Origin: Tardiphaga sp.
GTDB taxonomy: Bacteria; Pseudomonadota; Alphaproteobacteria; Rhizobiales; Xanthobacteraceae
Assembly: GCA_030147505.1 (NCBI GenBank)
Contig: JASBVG010000005.1
Span: forward strand, 42,869 to 106,868
DNA length: 64,000 nucleotides
Reading direction: 5' to 3'
Part shown: positions 25,320 to 34,053 of the stretch, in pieces
Numbering within the stretch: position 1 is the stretch's first letter
Layout: every line of letters begins with the position of its first letter
Translations under genes and position numbers: made by a program
Notes under the pieces: model-generated
The model's database searches: none
What the model was told of the DNA's origin: nothing
What the model saw: the letters and a program-made list of their open reading frames with translations, nothing else

Positions 25320-26245
25320 CGCAGGCGCTCCGTCACCCGGCGCCAGAGCGGCGCGATCAGGCCATTGGGCAGGAAGAACAGGATCAGCATCAGCGTGAGC
25401 GTATAGATCCACAGTCGATATTCGCCGAAGCCGCGCAGCATCTCCGTGAGCAGCGTCAGCAGGATCGCGGCGACGGCGGCGCCGTAGATCGAACCGATCC
25501 CGCCGACATAGACCATGATGATCACGGTGATGGAGACGACGACGGAGAACAGCGGCGGCGAGACCTGCAGCTGGTAATGGGCGTAGAGCGCGCCGCCAAG
25601 GCCGGCAAAGGCGGCGGAGATCATCAGCGACACGATCTTGTAGAAGGTGACATTGATGCCGGCCGCCTGACAGGTCGCCTCGTCGCCGCGGATGGCGCGA
25701 AGTAGAAGTCCCCAATGTGATTGGGCCAGCAGCGTCAGCACGATCACGGTGACGATGAGAATGCCGAGCGCGAACCAGTAGTAATAAAGCGGCGTCTTCA
25801 TCAGCGGATCGAGGCCATAAATGCCTTCCTCGCCGCCGGTCTGCTCCCAGAAGATCAGGCACAGGCGCTGCATAATCGCTGAGGTGGAGAGCATTGCCAG
25901 AGCGAAATAGGGGCCGCGCAAGCGCAGCGTCGGGAAACCGACCAGCACTGCGAAGACGACGGCGACGATGACGCCGAGTGGCAGGCTGTACCAGGGATTG
26001 GCAGCCCAGATGGAAGACAGGAAGCCGGCCGTATAGGCGCCGGCGCCAATGAACAACGAATGTCCGAAATTTTCGCGACCGGTGAGGCCGGACATGAAGT
26101 CCCAGCTCGCGGCCCAGATCCCGTAGATCACGCAGACCGTGAGCACGCCGGTGAGATAGTTGCTGCCGGTGATGGCCGGCACAGCCGCGAGGATGGCGAC
26201 GACGAGGATGCCGCCGATGATGTCGATGGGGGCGATGCGCTTCAT
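25316..26245 (-). CDS. livM: branched-chain amino acid ABC transporter permease LivM (second LIV operon)
   Basis: 309 aa, about nine membrane spans. Landmarks: YGIWAASWDFMSGLTGRENFGHSLFIGAGAY near the N-terminus (positions about 40-70) and VVVSITVIIMVYVGGIGSIYGA near the C-terminus. Pairs with LivH at 26247, from which it is separated by a single base. Confidence 0.93.
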   Translation of the reverse strand: MKRIAPIDIIGGILVVAILAAVPAITGSNYLTGVLTVCVIYGIWAASWDFMSGLTGRENFGHSLFIGAGAYTAGFLSSIWAANPWYSLPLGVIVAVVFAVLVGFPTLRLRGPYFALAMLSTSAIMQRLCLIFWEQTGGEEGIYGLDPLMKTPLYYYWFALGILIVTVIVLTLLAQSHWGLLLRAIRGDEATCQAAGINVTFYKIVSLMISAAFAGLGGALYAHYQLQVSPPLFSVVVSITVIIMVYVGGIGSIYGAAVAAILLTLLTEMLRGFGEYRLWIYTLTLMLILFFLPNGLIAPLWRRVTERLR

Positions 26246-26246
26246 G

Positions 26247-27101
26247 TCAGAATGCCGCCCGTCGTCCGAGGATGCCCGCCGGCCGAATCATCAGCGTGAC
26301 CACGACGGCGACCAGCGACACCAGTTCCGTCCATGAGGTGGAAATGAGGTAGGCAACGATGGTTTCGGAATAGCCGAGGATCAGCGAGGCGATGATGCTG
26401 CCCGGGATCGAGCCGAGGCCGCCGACGATGACGATGGCGAAGGCCTTCACCATCGGCAGCAGACCCATGGTCGGCTGCACCGTGAGGAAGGGCGACACCA
26501 GGATGCCCGCCAGCGCGGCGGTTCCGGCGGAGATCGCCATCACGATGGAGAAGATGCGGTTGGTCGGGATCCCCATATATTGCGCGGCTTCCGGATCCTG
26601 CGAAACCGCGAGGATCGCGGCGCCGAGCCGGGTGCGCTGGATGAACAGCCAGAGCAGCAGCAATACGAGCACGCCCATCACCAGCGCCAGCAGACGCTGG
26701 CCGCCGATATCGACGCCGCCAATCGACAGCTTGTCCGCCACAAAAGAGGGGACGTTGCGATATTCGGATCCGAAAGTGATGAACAGCGCCTGCTCGACGG
26801 CGAGCGAGACGGCGAGCGTGATCATGAGCACGGCCAGCTGCGATGCGCGTAGCGGCCGTACCAGAAAGCGTTCCATCAGCACACCAAAGCCGGCGACAAG
26901 CAATACCGCGAGCGGTGCTGCGATCAACAGCGGAAAGCCGAGCAGTGAGGTCAAGACATAGGCCGAATAGGCGCCGAGCGCATAGAACGAGCCATGAGCG
27001 AGATTGAGGATGCGGGCGACGCCGAAGATCAGCGTGAAGCCGACGGCGAGCATGGCATAGATGGCGCTCGACACGGCGCCGTAGATGAGAATTTGCAGCA
27101 T
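26247..27101 (-). CDS. livH: branched-chain amino acid ABC transporter permease LivH (second LIV operon)
   Basis: 284 aa, about eight spans. MLAVGFTLIFGVARILNLAH and AFAIVIVGGLGSIPGSIIAS are the LivH signatures. It is separated from the binding-protein gene by 168 bp that hold a palindromic repeat, so expression of permease and binding protein may be uncoupled there. Confidence 0.93.
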   Translation of the reverse strand: MLQILIYGAVSSAIYAMLAVGFTLIFGVARILNLAHGSFYALGAYSAYVLTSLLGFPLLIAAPLAVLLVAGFGVLMERFLVRPLRASQLAVLMITLAVSLAVEQALFITFGSEYRNVPSFVADKLSIGGVDIGGQRLLALVMGVLVLLLLWLFIQRTRLGAAILAVSQDPEAAQYMGIPTNRIFSIVMAISAGTAALAGILVSPFLTVQPTMGLLPMVKAFAIVIVGGLGSIPGSIIASLILGYSETIVAYLISTSWTELVSLVAVVVTLMIRPAGILGRRAAF

Positions 27102-27146
27102 GGGATTCCGCGAGTGGAGGGCAAGACGGCGAAACTTTCGTCGCTT

Positions 27147-27245
27147 GTCATCATCCGCGTAAGCGGGTGATCCAGTAAACGGGGGCGGTCGAAATTTGAG
27201 CTGAGATGCCGGCGTTTACTGGATCCCCGCTTTCGCGGGGATGAC
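27147..27245. repeat. palindromic repeat (GGATCCCCGCTTTCGCGGGGATGAC type)
   Basis: Arms TGATCCAGTAAAC (27168-27180) and GTTTACTGGATC (27214-27225), flanked by the outer hairpins CCGCGTAAGCGG and CCCCGCTTTCGCGGGG and by GTCATC/GATGAC ends. Lies between the binding-protein gene and livH of the same operon. Confidence 0.8.
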
Positions 27246-27269
27246 AGTCGAAGTGTTGGGCGACGAGCC

Positions 27270-28490
27270 TTAGTTGCTCATCCACGGTGGCGGGATCATC
27301 GGCCCCTTGGCAGACTCCTTCGGCCAGACCACTACGCGTGCGCCGTCCTTCTGCCATTGCGCGAACAGGAGGTTCTGTAGGCCCGGTCCCTGCTTCACAT
27401 CATGCACTTCGTCGAACTGGATCTTGCCAGCAATGCCGACATAGTCGGTCTTTTCCAGTTCCTTGATGACCGCGGCCGGCTCCACCGAATTGGCGCGCTT
27501 CACCGCCTCGGCATAGACGTGAACCGCATCATAGGTGCCGACGCCGGTATAGACCGGCGCGGTGCCGAAGCGCTTCACGAATTCATCCCAGAACGGAATG
27601 GTCTTCGGCGTCAGTTCGGCGCGGGTGGCGAACAGACCGACGGTCTCGGCGAGTGCCTTGCCACTGACGCGGGTGAAGAAGTCGGCATCCTGGCTCTTCA
27701 CGTCGATGCCGCCGATCGGGATCGGCACCTGAGCGTCATGCCACTGCTTGACGAAGATATCCGACGACGCATGCGACAGGATGACGATCAGATACTGTGC
27801 GCCGGAATTCTTCACCTTGGCAAACAGCGGTGAGAAATCCGAGGTCGAGGTGTCGAAGAATTCCGACATCGGCACTTCGGTGCCGCCTTCCACGGCGCCT
27901 TTCTTCAGGATCGGTACCAGATCCTGCACCCATTTGGCGTTCTCGCCGACGATGGCGACCTTCTTCAGGCCCATCTCGCCCTTGAGCTTGCCATTGATGA
28001 AATCCACCAGCGCGCGGGCCTGATGGCCGGCATGGATCGGCGATACGCGGAAGATATATTTGTAGTTCTCATAGTCTGTCTTCACCTTGGCGGTGATGGC
28101 GGGAGAGGCGGCGCCGACGCCAAGATAGATTGTCTTCGCATTGGAAATATGAGGCAGTTGGGCCAGCGTCACGCCGGACGTGTAGCCGCCGATCAGCACG
28201 TCCACTTTCTCGTCGGCGGTCAGCTTCTTGATAGCGGCGATGCCCTGTTCGGGATTCTCGGTCTCGTCGGCGACGACGATCTCAAGCTTGCGGCCGAGCA
28301 ATCCGCCTTTGGCGTTGATTTCCTCGATCGCCATTTTCGCCGCGTTCTGGGTATCGCGGCCGACTTGCAACTGGATCGAAGTGGGAAGACCGATCTTGAT
28401 CGGTTGTTGCGCCCCGGCCGACGCGTTGAAAGCGAGCGTGCCAGCAACAATCATACTGGCAGCCGCAAGCGGCCTCAGAAATGAGTTCAT
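27270..28490 (-). CDS. ABC transporter substrate-binding protein, LivJ type (second LIV operon)
   Basis: 406 aa. Signal peptide MNSFLRPLAAASMIVAGTLA..ASAGA, then the type I periplasmic binding fold: IKIGLPTSIQLQVGRDTQNA, VDVLIGGYTSGVTLAQLP, KVAIVGENAKWVQDLVP. Start chosen at 28490 because GGGAGAGATACC precedes it and it opens the signal peptide. First gene of a complete five-gene LIV system; the ligand could be an amino acid, amide or aromatic acid and is not readable from sequence. Confidence 0.92.
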   Translation of the reverse strand: MNSFLRPLAAASMIVAGTLAFNASAGAQQPIKIGLPTSIQLQVGRDTQNAAKMAIEEINAKGGLLGRKLEIVVADETENPEQGIAAIKKLTADEKVDVLIGGYTSGVTLAQLPHISNAKTIYLGVGAASPAITAKVKTDYENYKYIFRVSPIHAGHQARALVDFINGKLKGEMGLKKVAIVGENAKWVQDLVPILKKGAVEGGTEVPMSEFFDTSTSDFSPLFAKVKNSGAQYLIVILSHASSDIFVKQWHDAQVPIPIGGIDVKSQDADFFTRVSGKALAETVGLFATRAELTPKTIPFWDEFVKRFGTAPVYTGVGTYDAVHVYAEAVKRANSVEPAAVIKELEKTDYVGIAGKIQFDEVHDVKQGPGLQNLLFAQWQKDGARVVVWPKESAKGPMIPPPWMSN

Positions 28491-28956
28491 GGTATCTCTC
28501 CCTAGACTTGCATCTGGGTCGTTGCCCGATGCTTTTTGTATGAGGGCAGACTGCCAAGCGCGCGGAGCGCAAGTCAAGAACGATTGCGCGGGATGACACA
28601 CGGTCGTGCCGTGTCATGCGTTTGTTTGTGAGGAAAGCTTTTGTTGCAATGCGAGCCTGGTGCATCGACATGCAGCGGGGTGAGGTCAGCAGCTGGCAAA
28701 GCTGCGAGCAATTGCAGCATGCGGCCAGAGGCGCTGCATGCAAACATAGTTTGAACTGATGTTTGAAACGACAGCATCGCTCCCCGAAGGGGTGGGACCG
28801 CCGACGCAGGTGAAAACGGCGGTCCCGTGCCGGGCATTGAAATTCGAGGACAGGAAAGCGACTTCCGCATCCGCGCTGCACGACACGGGATCGACGGTAT
28901 ATTACGCCGCATTTGCTGCAACTTGCTTCAAATCTTAACCTAACCGATTAGGCTTA
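28491..28956. other. 466-bp intergenic region upstream of the second LIV operon
   Basis: No convincing gene. It should hold the promoter of the leftward LIV operon. An inverted repeat, ATGACAC (28593-28599) and GTGTCAT (28611-28617) with an 11-bp spacer, lies about 103 bp upstream of the binding-protein start and could be an operator. Confidence 0.45.
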
Positions 28957-29406
28957 CTAGGCCGGCTTTTTCGGCAATTCCGCCAAGGTCGGAGAATAAT
29001 TTGCTCCGTGATCGCGCATCAGTGTGATCTCGTTGGCATTGGCGCAGTAGTCCTCGTAATGGGCGGCTGCCGTCTTGGCCGCGAGATTGGCTTGGCAGGT
29101 CCGCTTGTGCGTGCAGCCGGCGCAGGCATGGCGCATCTCGATCATTCGCGGCGGCGAGATTTTGTTGATCGCCTCCTGATCAAAGCCGATTGCCCGGAGC
29201 ATCTGCGGAAGTTCTTCCGCGCCATCGACACCACGGCGGACCAGGGCGTCCAAGTCGGCGGCGGTCAGGCCGAGTTCATGTGCCATGCGACGATATTCGC
29301 CTGGGTCGAGTTCGGCGAGTTCTATGAGCCGACGGCGTTGCTGAAGCCAGTCACCGAGCTGGCCGATCAGATAGCTGACCACGGGATAGGGTTGGGCGGG
29401 GGTCAT
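28957..29406 (-). CDS. DUF6455-like protein with a C-terminal four-cysteine motif
   Basis: 149 aa, soluble. N-terminal half LGDWLQQRRRLIELAELDPGEYRRMAHELGL reads as the small helical domain of DUF6455-like proteins (LTAADLDALV...ELPQMLRAIG). The C-terminal half has CAGCTHKRTC and a later YCANANEI, four cysteines that could bind a metal or Fe-S cluster. ATG at 29406 follows AGGAGAA; the in-frame start at 29481 has no site. No experimental function is known to me for this family. Confidence 0.72.
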   Translation of the reverse strand: MTPAQPYPVVSYLIGQLGDWLQQRRRLIELAELDPGEYRRMAHELGLTAADLDALVRRGVDGAEELPQMLRAIGFDQEAINKISPPRMIEMRHACAGCTHKRTCQANLAAKTAAAHYEDYCANANEITLMRDHGANYSPTLAELPKKPA

Positions 29407-29637
29407 CGCTTTTCTCCTGCTGCCAAGTACTCTGCATGCAGGGTCGATCCGATGGCGTCTTGCCGCATTGCTCTGGATCAATCGGCGGTTGCGGCCAGGA
29501 TGGTTAGGCTTACCGCCACAAATACCTGCTCCGGAGCCATTTCCAGGGAACGGCCGGGGTGGATTCCCGGTTGTTCGTCCTTAAATTAAAGACATTGTGA
29601 TTTCCAGAAGCCGGGAACGTGGCCTCGGGAGGCGTAG

Positions 29638-30054
29638 ATGACGTTCAGATTTTTGACCGCGGCTGCCGTTGGCATTGCATTGCTGACAGGGTTGTCGGTT
29701 GCGCAGGCCCAGCCGGCTGCAGCGACTTACAAGCCCGGCGAATTCCTGATGCTGGATCTGCAGAAGGCGTTGTTGTCACCAAAGCTACTCGGGCCCCGGG
29801 CGCAATTCGAGCCCTATCCGGTCGAAGCCCGCTCAGACGCCAAGAACGCGATCGACGCAGCAGCAGACAGGCCGGTGGCGCAAAAGGCAGTGCCGGTGGC
29901 CAAACCGCCGCGCAACGTCGCCACGCGTCCGCAGCCGCCTGCACGCACCCGCATCGCGCGTCCGCGAAGCAATCCGTTGGACGCCAATGCGGCGGATACC
30001 CGGATCCAGACCTGGCCGTGTCGGTCCGGCGGGATTTGCAACTGGCGGCGATGA
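29638..30054 (+). CDS. exported hypothetical protein
   Basis: 138 aa with a clear signal peptide (MTFRFLTAAAVGIALLTGLS..AQA). The mature part starts with YKPGEFLMLDLQKALLSPKLLGP, a block I associate with conserved hypothetical exported proteins of Bradyrhizobium relatives, then an Ala/Pro/Arg-rich low-complexity middle, then a short C-terminal WPCRSGGICNWRR with two cysteines. Probably periplasmic or outer surface. No function can be inferred. A strong hairpin terminator follows. Confidence 0.75.
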   Translation: MTFRFLTAAAVGIALLTGLSVAQAQPAAATYKPGEFLMLDLQKALLSPKLLGPRAQFEPYPVEARSDAKNAIDAAADRPVAQKAVPVAKPPRNVATRPQPPARTRIARPRSNPLDANAADTRIQTWPCRSGGICNWRR

Positions 30055-30077
30055 GCCGGTTCTTTGTTCTGCAAATG

Positions 30078-30106
30078 AAAACGGCGACGCTTTGCGTCGC
30101 CGTTTT
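30078..30106. terminator. bidirectional intrinsic terminator
   Basis: AAAACGGCGACGC (30078-30090) pairs perfectly with GCGTCGCCGTTTT (30094-30106) around TTT. The A-run on one side and T-run on the other serve both the rightward exported-protein gene and the leftward M20 gene. Confidence 0.88.
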
Positions 30107-30131
30107 GCCTTGTTCGTAGAGGCGTGAGCGC

Positions 30132-31421
30132 TCAGCCCTTCACCTCTTCGACGCCGCACCATTCGGCGATGAACAGGGCCAGTGCCGTTGTCGTCTTCTT
30201 TAGCGAAGGCAGGTTGACGCCTTCGTCGAAGCCATGGACGCCGCGCGAGATGCAGCCGTAGTTGAGCGTCGGCACCTTGTCGAACAGCGCATAGACGCGG
30301 CTGTCGAGATAGGCGAGCGAGGTCTCGGGCTTCGGCTTCTGGCCGAACACGACTTCATGTGCTGCGGCCAGTGTGTTCTCGGCGTCCGAGCCTGGCTTCA
30401 GCTCGTAGCCTTCGGCCTGGAAGCCGTTGAACGTCACGGTCGGCGGGATGTTCGACAGGAAGGGGTCCTGACGCGAGAAGGCGGTGACGCGGTCGACGAT
30501 TTCCTTCTTCGCGGCTTCGGCGGTCTTGCCGGGCAGCAGCGAGATGCGGAAGTCGATCTTGCACCAGGCCGGGACCGACGAGGCCCAGTCGCCGCCGGCG
30601 ATCTTGCCGATGTTCAGGTTGACCGGCTTCTCGACATGCTTGAAGTGCTCGTGCTCGCCCTTGGTCGCGTTCCACTCGGCTTCGAGCTTGCGCAACTCGC
30701 CGACGACACGATAGGCGCCATCGATGGCGTTGGCGCCGGTGCCCATGCGCTGCACGTGTACCGGCACGCCGCGCACTTCCACCTGGAACCAGACCACGCC
30801 GACATTGGCGCGGGTGATGGTTTCGGCCGAGGGCTCGGAGATCACCACGGCATCGGCCTTGTAGCCGCGCAGATGCGTCATCAGCGCGCCGTCGCCGGTG
30901 GATTCTTCCTCGACCACCGACTGGATGTAGACAGTCGCCGCCGGCTGCAGGCCGATGCTCTTGAGGGCGTCGAGCGCGAAGATGTTGGAGGCGCAGCCCG
31001 CCTTCATGTCGCCGGCGCCGCGGCCCTGCATCCATTCGCCCTGGATGACGGGGTCATAGGGCGGGGTGCTCCACATGTCGTGCGGACCTTCCGGAACCAC
31101 GTCCACGTGGCCCTGCAGGATCAGCGAGCGGCCCTTTTCGTCGCGCGGGCGATGGGTGCCGACCACGATCGGCGCCTGCGAATGCTTGTCGTCCCAGGCG
31201 CCGGCGCCGGGATGGCGCTTCAATGCCTCAGTGTCCATGTTGAAGCGCTCCATGCTGTAGCCGCGCTCCTTCATCGCGCGGAACATGAAGTCCTGCATGG
31301 TGTGTTCGTTGCCACGGGTGGATTCGTGACGAACCATGTCCTGGGTAAACTTGACCTGCGCGTCAAAACCCTTGTCGACGGCGGCGATGATCTTGTCGCG
31401 GAGGGCGGGATCGAGAGGCAT
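30132..31421 (-). CDS. M20-family metallopeptidase, ArgE/DapE-type deacylase
   Basis: 429 aa zinc-dependent N-deacylase. Zinc ligands and catalytic residues: LQGHVDVVPEGP (His, catalytic Asp two residues on), GRGAGDMKAG (bridging Asp), VVEEESTG (catalytic and ligand Glu), with the dimerisation (lid) domain about residues 200-320 and a late His in ISRGVHGFDEGV. Members of this group hydrolyse N-acetyl or N-formyl amino acids and diamines. Last gene of the leftward unit GntR - acetylpolyamine amidohydrolase - aminotransferase - M20, though a repeat-filled gap of 190 bp precedes it. Confidence 0.9.
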   Translation of the reverse strand: MPLDPALRDKIIAAVDKGFDAQVKFTQDMVRHESTRGNEHTMQDFMFRAMKERGYSMERFNMDTEALKRHPGAGAWDDKHSQAPIVVGTHRPRDEKGRSLILQGHVDVVPEGPHDMWSTPPYDPVIQGEWMQGRGAGDMKAGCASNIFALDALKSIGLQPAATVYIQSVVEEESTGDGALMTHLRGYKADAVVISEPSAETITRANVGVVWFQVEVRGVPVHVQRMGTGANAIDGAYRVVGELRKLEAEWNATKGEHEHFKHVEKPVNLNIGKIAGGDWASSVPAWCKIDFRISLLPGKTAEAAKKEIVDRVTAFSRQDPFLSNIPPTVTFNGFQAEGYELKPGSDAENTLAAAHEVVFGQKPKPETSLAYLDSRVYALFDKVPTLNYGCISRGVHGFDEGVNLPSLKKTTTALALFIAEWCGVEEVKG

Positions 31422-31480
31422 GGGGTGTCCTTCTAGAAGTTTGTTTTAACGAATTTGAATTGATGCGGCGGCGCTCGTTT

Positions 31481-31604
31481 ACCTCTCCCCACCGGGGAGA
31501 GGTCGACCGGCGAAGCCGGCGGGTGAGGGGGGCCAGATGCGACGGCGCTTGTGGCGCCCCTCACCCGCGCAAGAGCGCGACCTCTCCCCGGTGGGGAGAG
31601 GTGA
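31481..31604. repeat. palindromic repeat (ACCTCTCCCC type)
   Basis: Outer arms ACCTCTCCCCACCGGGGAGAGGT at the left and CCTCTCCCCGGTGGGGAGAGG at the right, each a hairpin on its own; inner arms GGGTGAGGGG and CCCCTCACCC. Lies between the M20 and aminotransferase genes. Confidence 0.8.
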
Positions 31605-31611
31605 AGAAAGA

Positions 31612-32889
31612 TTAAGCCGTCAGTGCGCGTTCGAGCTTTTCCATGCCTTCGTCCAGGATCTCGTCCTGGGCGGTGAGCGGCACCAGCACGCGGATGGTGT
31701 TGAAGTTGACGCCGCAGGACAGCAGCACCAAGCCTTCCTCGACGGCCTTCTGCGTCACCTTCTTGGTCATCTCGGCGTCCGGCGTGTCGGTGCCGCGCTC
31801 CTTGACGATGTCGAAGGCGATCATGGCGCCGACATTGCGGATCGCTGCGATCGGCACGAGGTCGTTGCGCTGCTGCATCTTCTTCAGGCGGGTGGTGATG
31901 CGCTCGCCGATGAAGTTGGCGCGGTCGACCAGCTTCTCCTTCTCGAACACGTCGAGCACGGCCATGGCGGCTGCGATCGCCAGCGGGTTGCCGGCATAGG
32001 TGCCGCCAAGGCCGCCGGGATCGGCAGCGTCCATGATCTTCGCCTTGCCGATCACGCCCGACAGCGGGAAGCCGCCGGCGAGGCTCTTGGCCACGGTGAT
32101 GAGGTCGGGCTTCACGTCGTAATGTTCCATCGCGAACATCTTGCCGGTGCGGCCGTAACCGGTCTGCACTTCGTCGGCGATGAAGACGATGCCGTTCTCG
32201 TCGCAGATCTTGCGCAGCGCGCGCATCAGGGCAGGAGGCGCCTGATGGAAGCCGCCTTCGCCCTGCACCGGCTCGATGATGATGGCGGCGACGCGGGCCG
32301 GATCGATGTCGGCCTTGAACAGGAAGTTCAGATACTTCAGCGACTCTTCAACAGTGACGTCGAGCTGCGCGGCCGGGAAGGGCACGTGCCAGACTTCCGG
32401 CATCGAAGCGCCAAAGCCCTTCTTGTAGGGGAACACCTTGCCCGTCATGGTCATGGTCATGTGGGTGCGGCCATGGAAACCGCCGGTGAAGGCGATCACG
32501 CCAGCACGGCCGGTGGCTGCACGCGCCATCTTGATGGCGTTTTCGGTAGCTTCGGCGCCGGTGGTGAAGAAGGCGGTCTTGGTATCGCCGTCGATCGGCG
32601 CCAGCTTGTTGAGGCGCTCGGCGAGGGTGACATAGGATTCATACAGCAGCACCTGGAAACAGGTATGCGTGAAGTTCTCCATCTGCGCCTTGACGGCCGC
32701 CATGATGTGTGGATGGCAATGGCCGGTGTTCAGCACCGCGATGCCGCCGGCGAAATCCACGTAGCGCTTGCCTTCGACGTCCCAGACTTCGGCGTTCAGG
32801 GCGCGCTGCGCCGAGATCGGGGTGGAGTGGCCGATGCCGCGGGGGACCGCGGCTTCGCGGCGCGCGAAGATTTCTGCATTGGTAGCCAT
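31612..32889 (-). CDS. gabT: 4-aminobutyrate--2-oxoglutarate aminotransferase (class III, GabT-like)
   Basis: 425 aa PLP enzyme. Class III aminotransferase signatures: FFTTGAEATENAIKMAR, FTGGFHGRTHMTMT, IIEPVQGEGGF, FIADEVQTGYGRTG and the PLP-lysine segment ITVAKSLAGGFPLSG. Close in wording to GabT, which turns GABA into succinate semialdehyde. Related omega-aminotransferases for putrescine, cadaverine or 5-aminovalerate cannot be excluded, and the neighbouring acetylpolyamine amidohydrolase makes a polyamine-derived substrate likely. Confidence 0.92.
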   Translation of the reverse strand: MATNAEIFARREAAVPRGIGHSTPISAQRALNAEVWDVEGKRYVDFAGGIAVLNTGHCHPHIMAAVKAQMENFTHTCFQVLLYESYVTLAERLNKLAPIDGDTKTAFFTTGAEATENAIKMARAATGRAGVIAFTGGFHGRTHMTMTMTGKVFPYKKGFGASMPEVWHVPFPAAQLDVTVEESLKYLNFLFKADIDPARVAAIIIEPVQGEGGFHQAPPALMRALRKICDENGIVFIADEVQTGYGRTGKMFAMEHYDVKPDLITVAKSLAGGFPLSGVIGKAKIMDAADPGGLGGTYAGNPLAIAAAMAVLDVFEKEKLVDRANFIGERITTRLKKMQQRNDLVPIAAIRNVGAMIAFDIVKERGTDTPDAEMTKKVTQKAVEEGLVLLSCGVNFNTIRVLVPLTAQDEILDEGMEKLERALTA

Positions 32890-32933
32890 AAGTTTGGTCC
32901 TTCAAGTTTTCTTGGTGTTAGTGATACTTTCCC

Positions 32934-33019
32934 CGTCATTGCGAGGAGCGAAGCGACGAAGCAATCCAGAAACCAGGTGAAGAAAGAACTGGATTGCTTC
33001 GCTGCGCTCGCAATGACGG
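32934..33019. repeat. palindromic repeat (CGTCATTGCGAGGAGCGAAG type)
   Basis: CCGTCATTGCGAG...GAAGCAATCCAG at the left and CTGGATTGCTTC...CTCGCAATGACGG at the right form a long imperfect hairpin with a short A/G-rich loop. This element type is widespread in Bradyrhizobium and Rhodopseudomonas genomes. Lies between the aminotransferase and amidohydrolase genes. Confidence 0.85.
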
Positions 33020-33027
33020 CGGAAGGG

Positions 33028-34053
33028 TTAGCGTGCTGACTCAAAGCCAGCGAGGGTGGAGGTAAGATTGGCGCCCAGGATATCTGAGAGGTATCCGCCT
33101 TCCTGAACGATGACGGTGGGCAGGCCCATGCGCGCGATGGCTGCGCCGATGCGATTGAAGCCTGGCGTGGTGACTTTCAGCGCCGCGAGCGGATCATGCT
33201 CGGAGGCATCGAGACCGAGGGCGAGAACGAGCGCAGTCGGCGCGAACGACTTGATGGTCTTTTCGGCCAGCGCGAGCGCATCGATGAAACCGTCGTCGCC
33301 GGTGCCGATGGCGAGTGGGATGTTGAGATTGGTGCCGAGGCCGTTGCCTTCGCCCTTCTCATCCGCATAGCCCCAGACGAACGGGTAGTAGCCCGTCGGG
33401 TCCGCATGAATCGAGATCGTCAGCACGTCCGGGCGCGAATAGAAGATGCCTTGGGTGCCGTTGCCGTGATGCACGTCCACATCGAGGATGGCGACGCGCT
33501 CGTGCTTGGTGCGCAGGTGCTCGGCGGCGATGGCCGAATTGTTCATGAAGCAGAAGCCGCCCGCGAGATCGCGATAGGCATGATGGCCGGGCGGGCGGCA
33601 CAGCGCGTAGACGGCGTCTTCGCCGTCCATCACCATCTGCGCGGCGGTCACAGCGATATCGGTTGCCGCACAGGCGCCTGCCCAGGTGCCGGGGCCGATC
33701 GGCGCGGACGTATCCACCGTATGCCAGCCGAGCTTGCCGACGATATGGGTGGGATAACTGCCCGGCACGCGGTTCGGATGGATGTTCGGGATCATCTCGG
33801 TGCCGTAGTCCGGCAGCTTGATCCATTCGTCCCAGGCGGTTTCGAGGAAGCGCAGATATTCCGGTGAATGCACGCGTGCTCGGGGACCCTGGCCGAATTC
33901 TGTCGGCGCCACCAGCGTGTGCTTGCCATCGGCGAGGCCCTTGAGCAGGCGCACCGCGCGCTCCGGCTGTTCGGTGGTTTTGCGGATCTGGCCGCGCACC
34001 AGATAGAATTGCGGATCGTGGGCACTGTGCTTGTCGGAAGTAACTGCCTTCAC
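33028..34053 (-). CDS. aphA: acetylpolyamine amidohydrolase (histone-deacetylase family)
   Basis: 341 aa, the length of Mycoplana AphA. The catalytic set of zinc deacetylases is complete: His157-His158 in RPPGHHAY, Asp193 and His195 in DVDVHHGNGTQ, Asp282 in LGLDASEHDP, Tyr321 in QEGGYL. Known members release acetate from N-acetylputrescine, N-acetylcadaverine and other short acetylpolyamines. The start overlaps the GntR stop by four bases. With the downstream aminotransferase it could turn acetylputrescine to 4-aminobutanal, or an acetylated amino acid analogue to the oxo acid. Confidence 0.92.
   Translation of the reverse strand: MKAVTSDKHSAHDPQFYLVRGQIRKTTEQPERAVRLLKGLADGKHTLVAPTEFGQGPRARVHSPEYLRFLETAWDEWIKLPDYGTEMIPNIHPNRVPGSYPTHIVGKLGWHTVDTSAPIGPGTWAGACAATDIAVTAAQMVMDGEDAVYALCRPPGHHAYRDLAGGFCFMNNSAIAAEHLRTKHERVAILDVDVHHGNGTQGIFYSRPDVLTISIHADPTGYYPFVWGYADEKGEGNGLGTNLNIPLAIGTGDDGFIDALALAEKTIKSFAPTALVLALGLDASEHDPLAALKVTTPGFNRIGAAIARMGLPTVIVQEGGYLSDILGANLTSTLAGFESAR

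Noticed and set aside
13983..28490. Recent duplication of a LIV transporter
   Set aside because: The two LIV operons are in opposite orientation, differ in gene order (amidohydrolase inserted in one) and their proteins differ throughout.
31537..33039. 500-codon open frame on the plus strand
   Set aside because: Antisense to the class III aminotransferase and running into two repeat elements.
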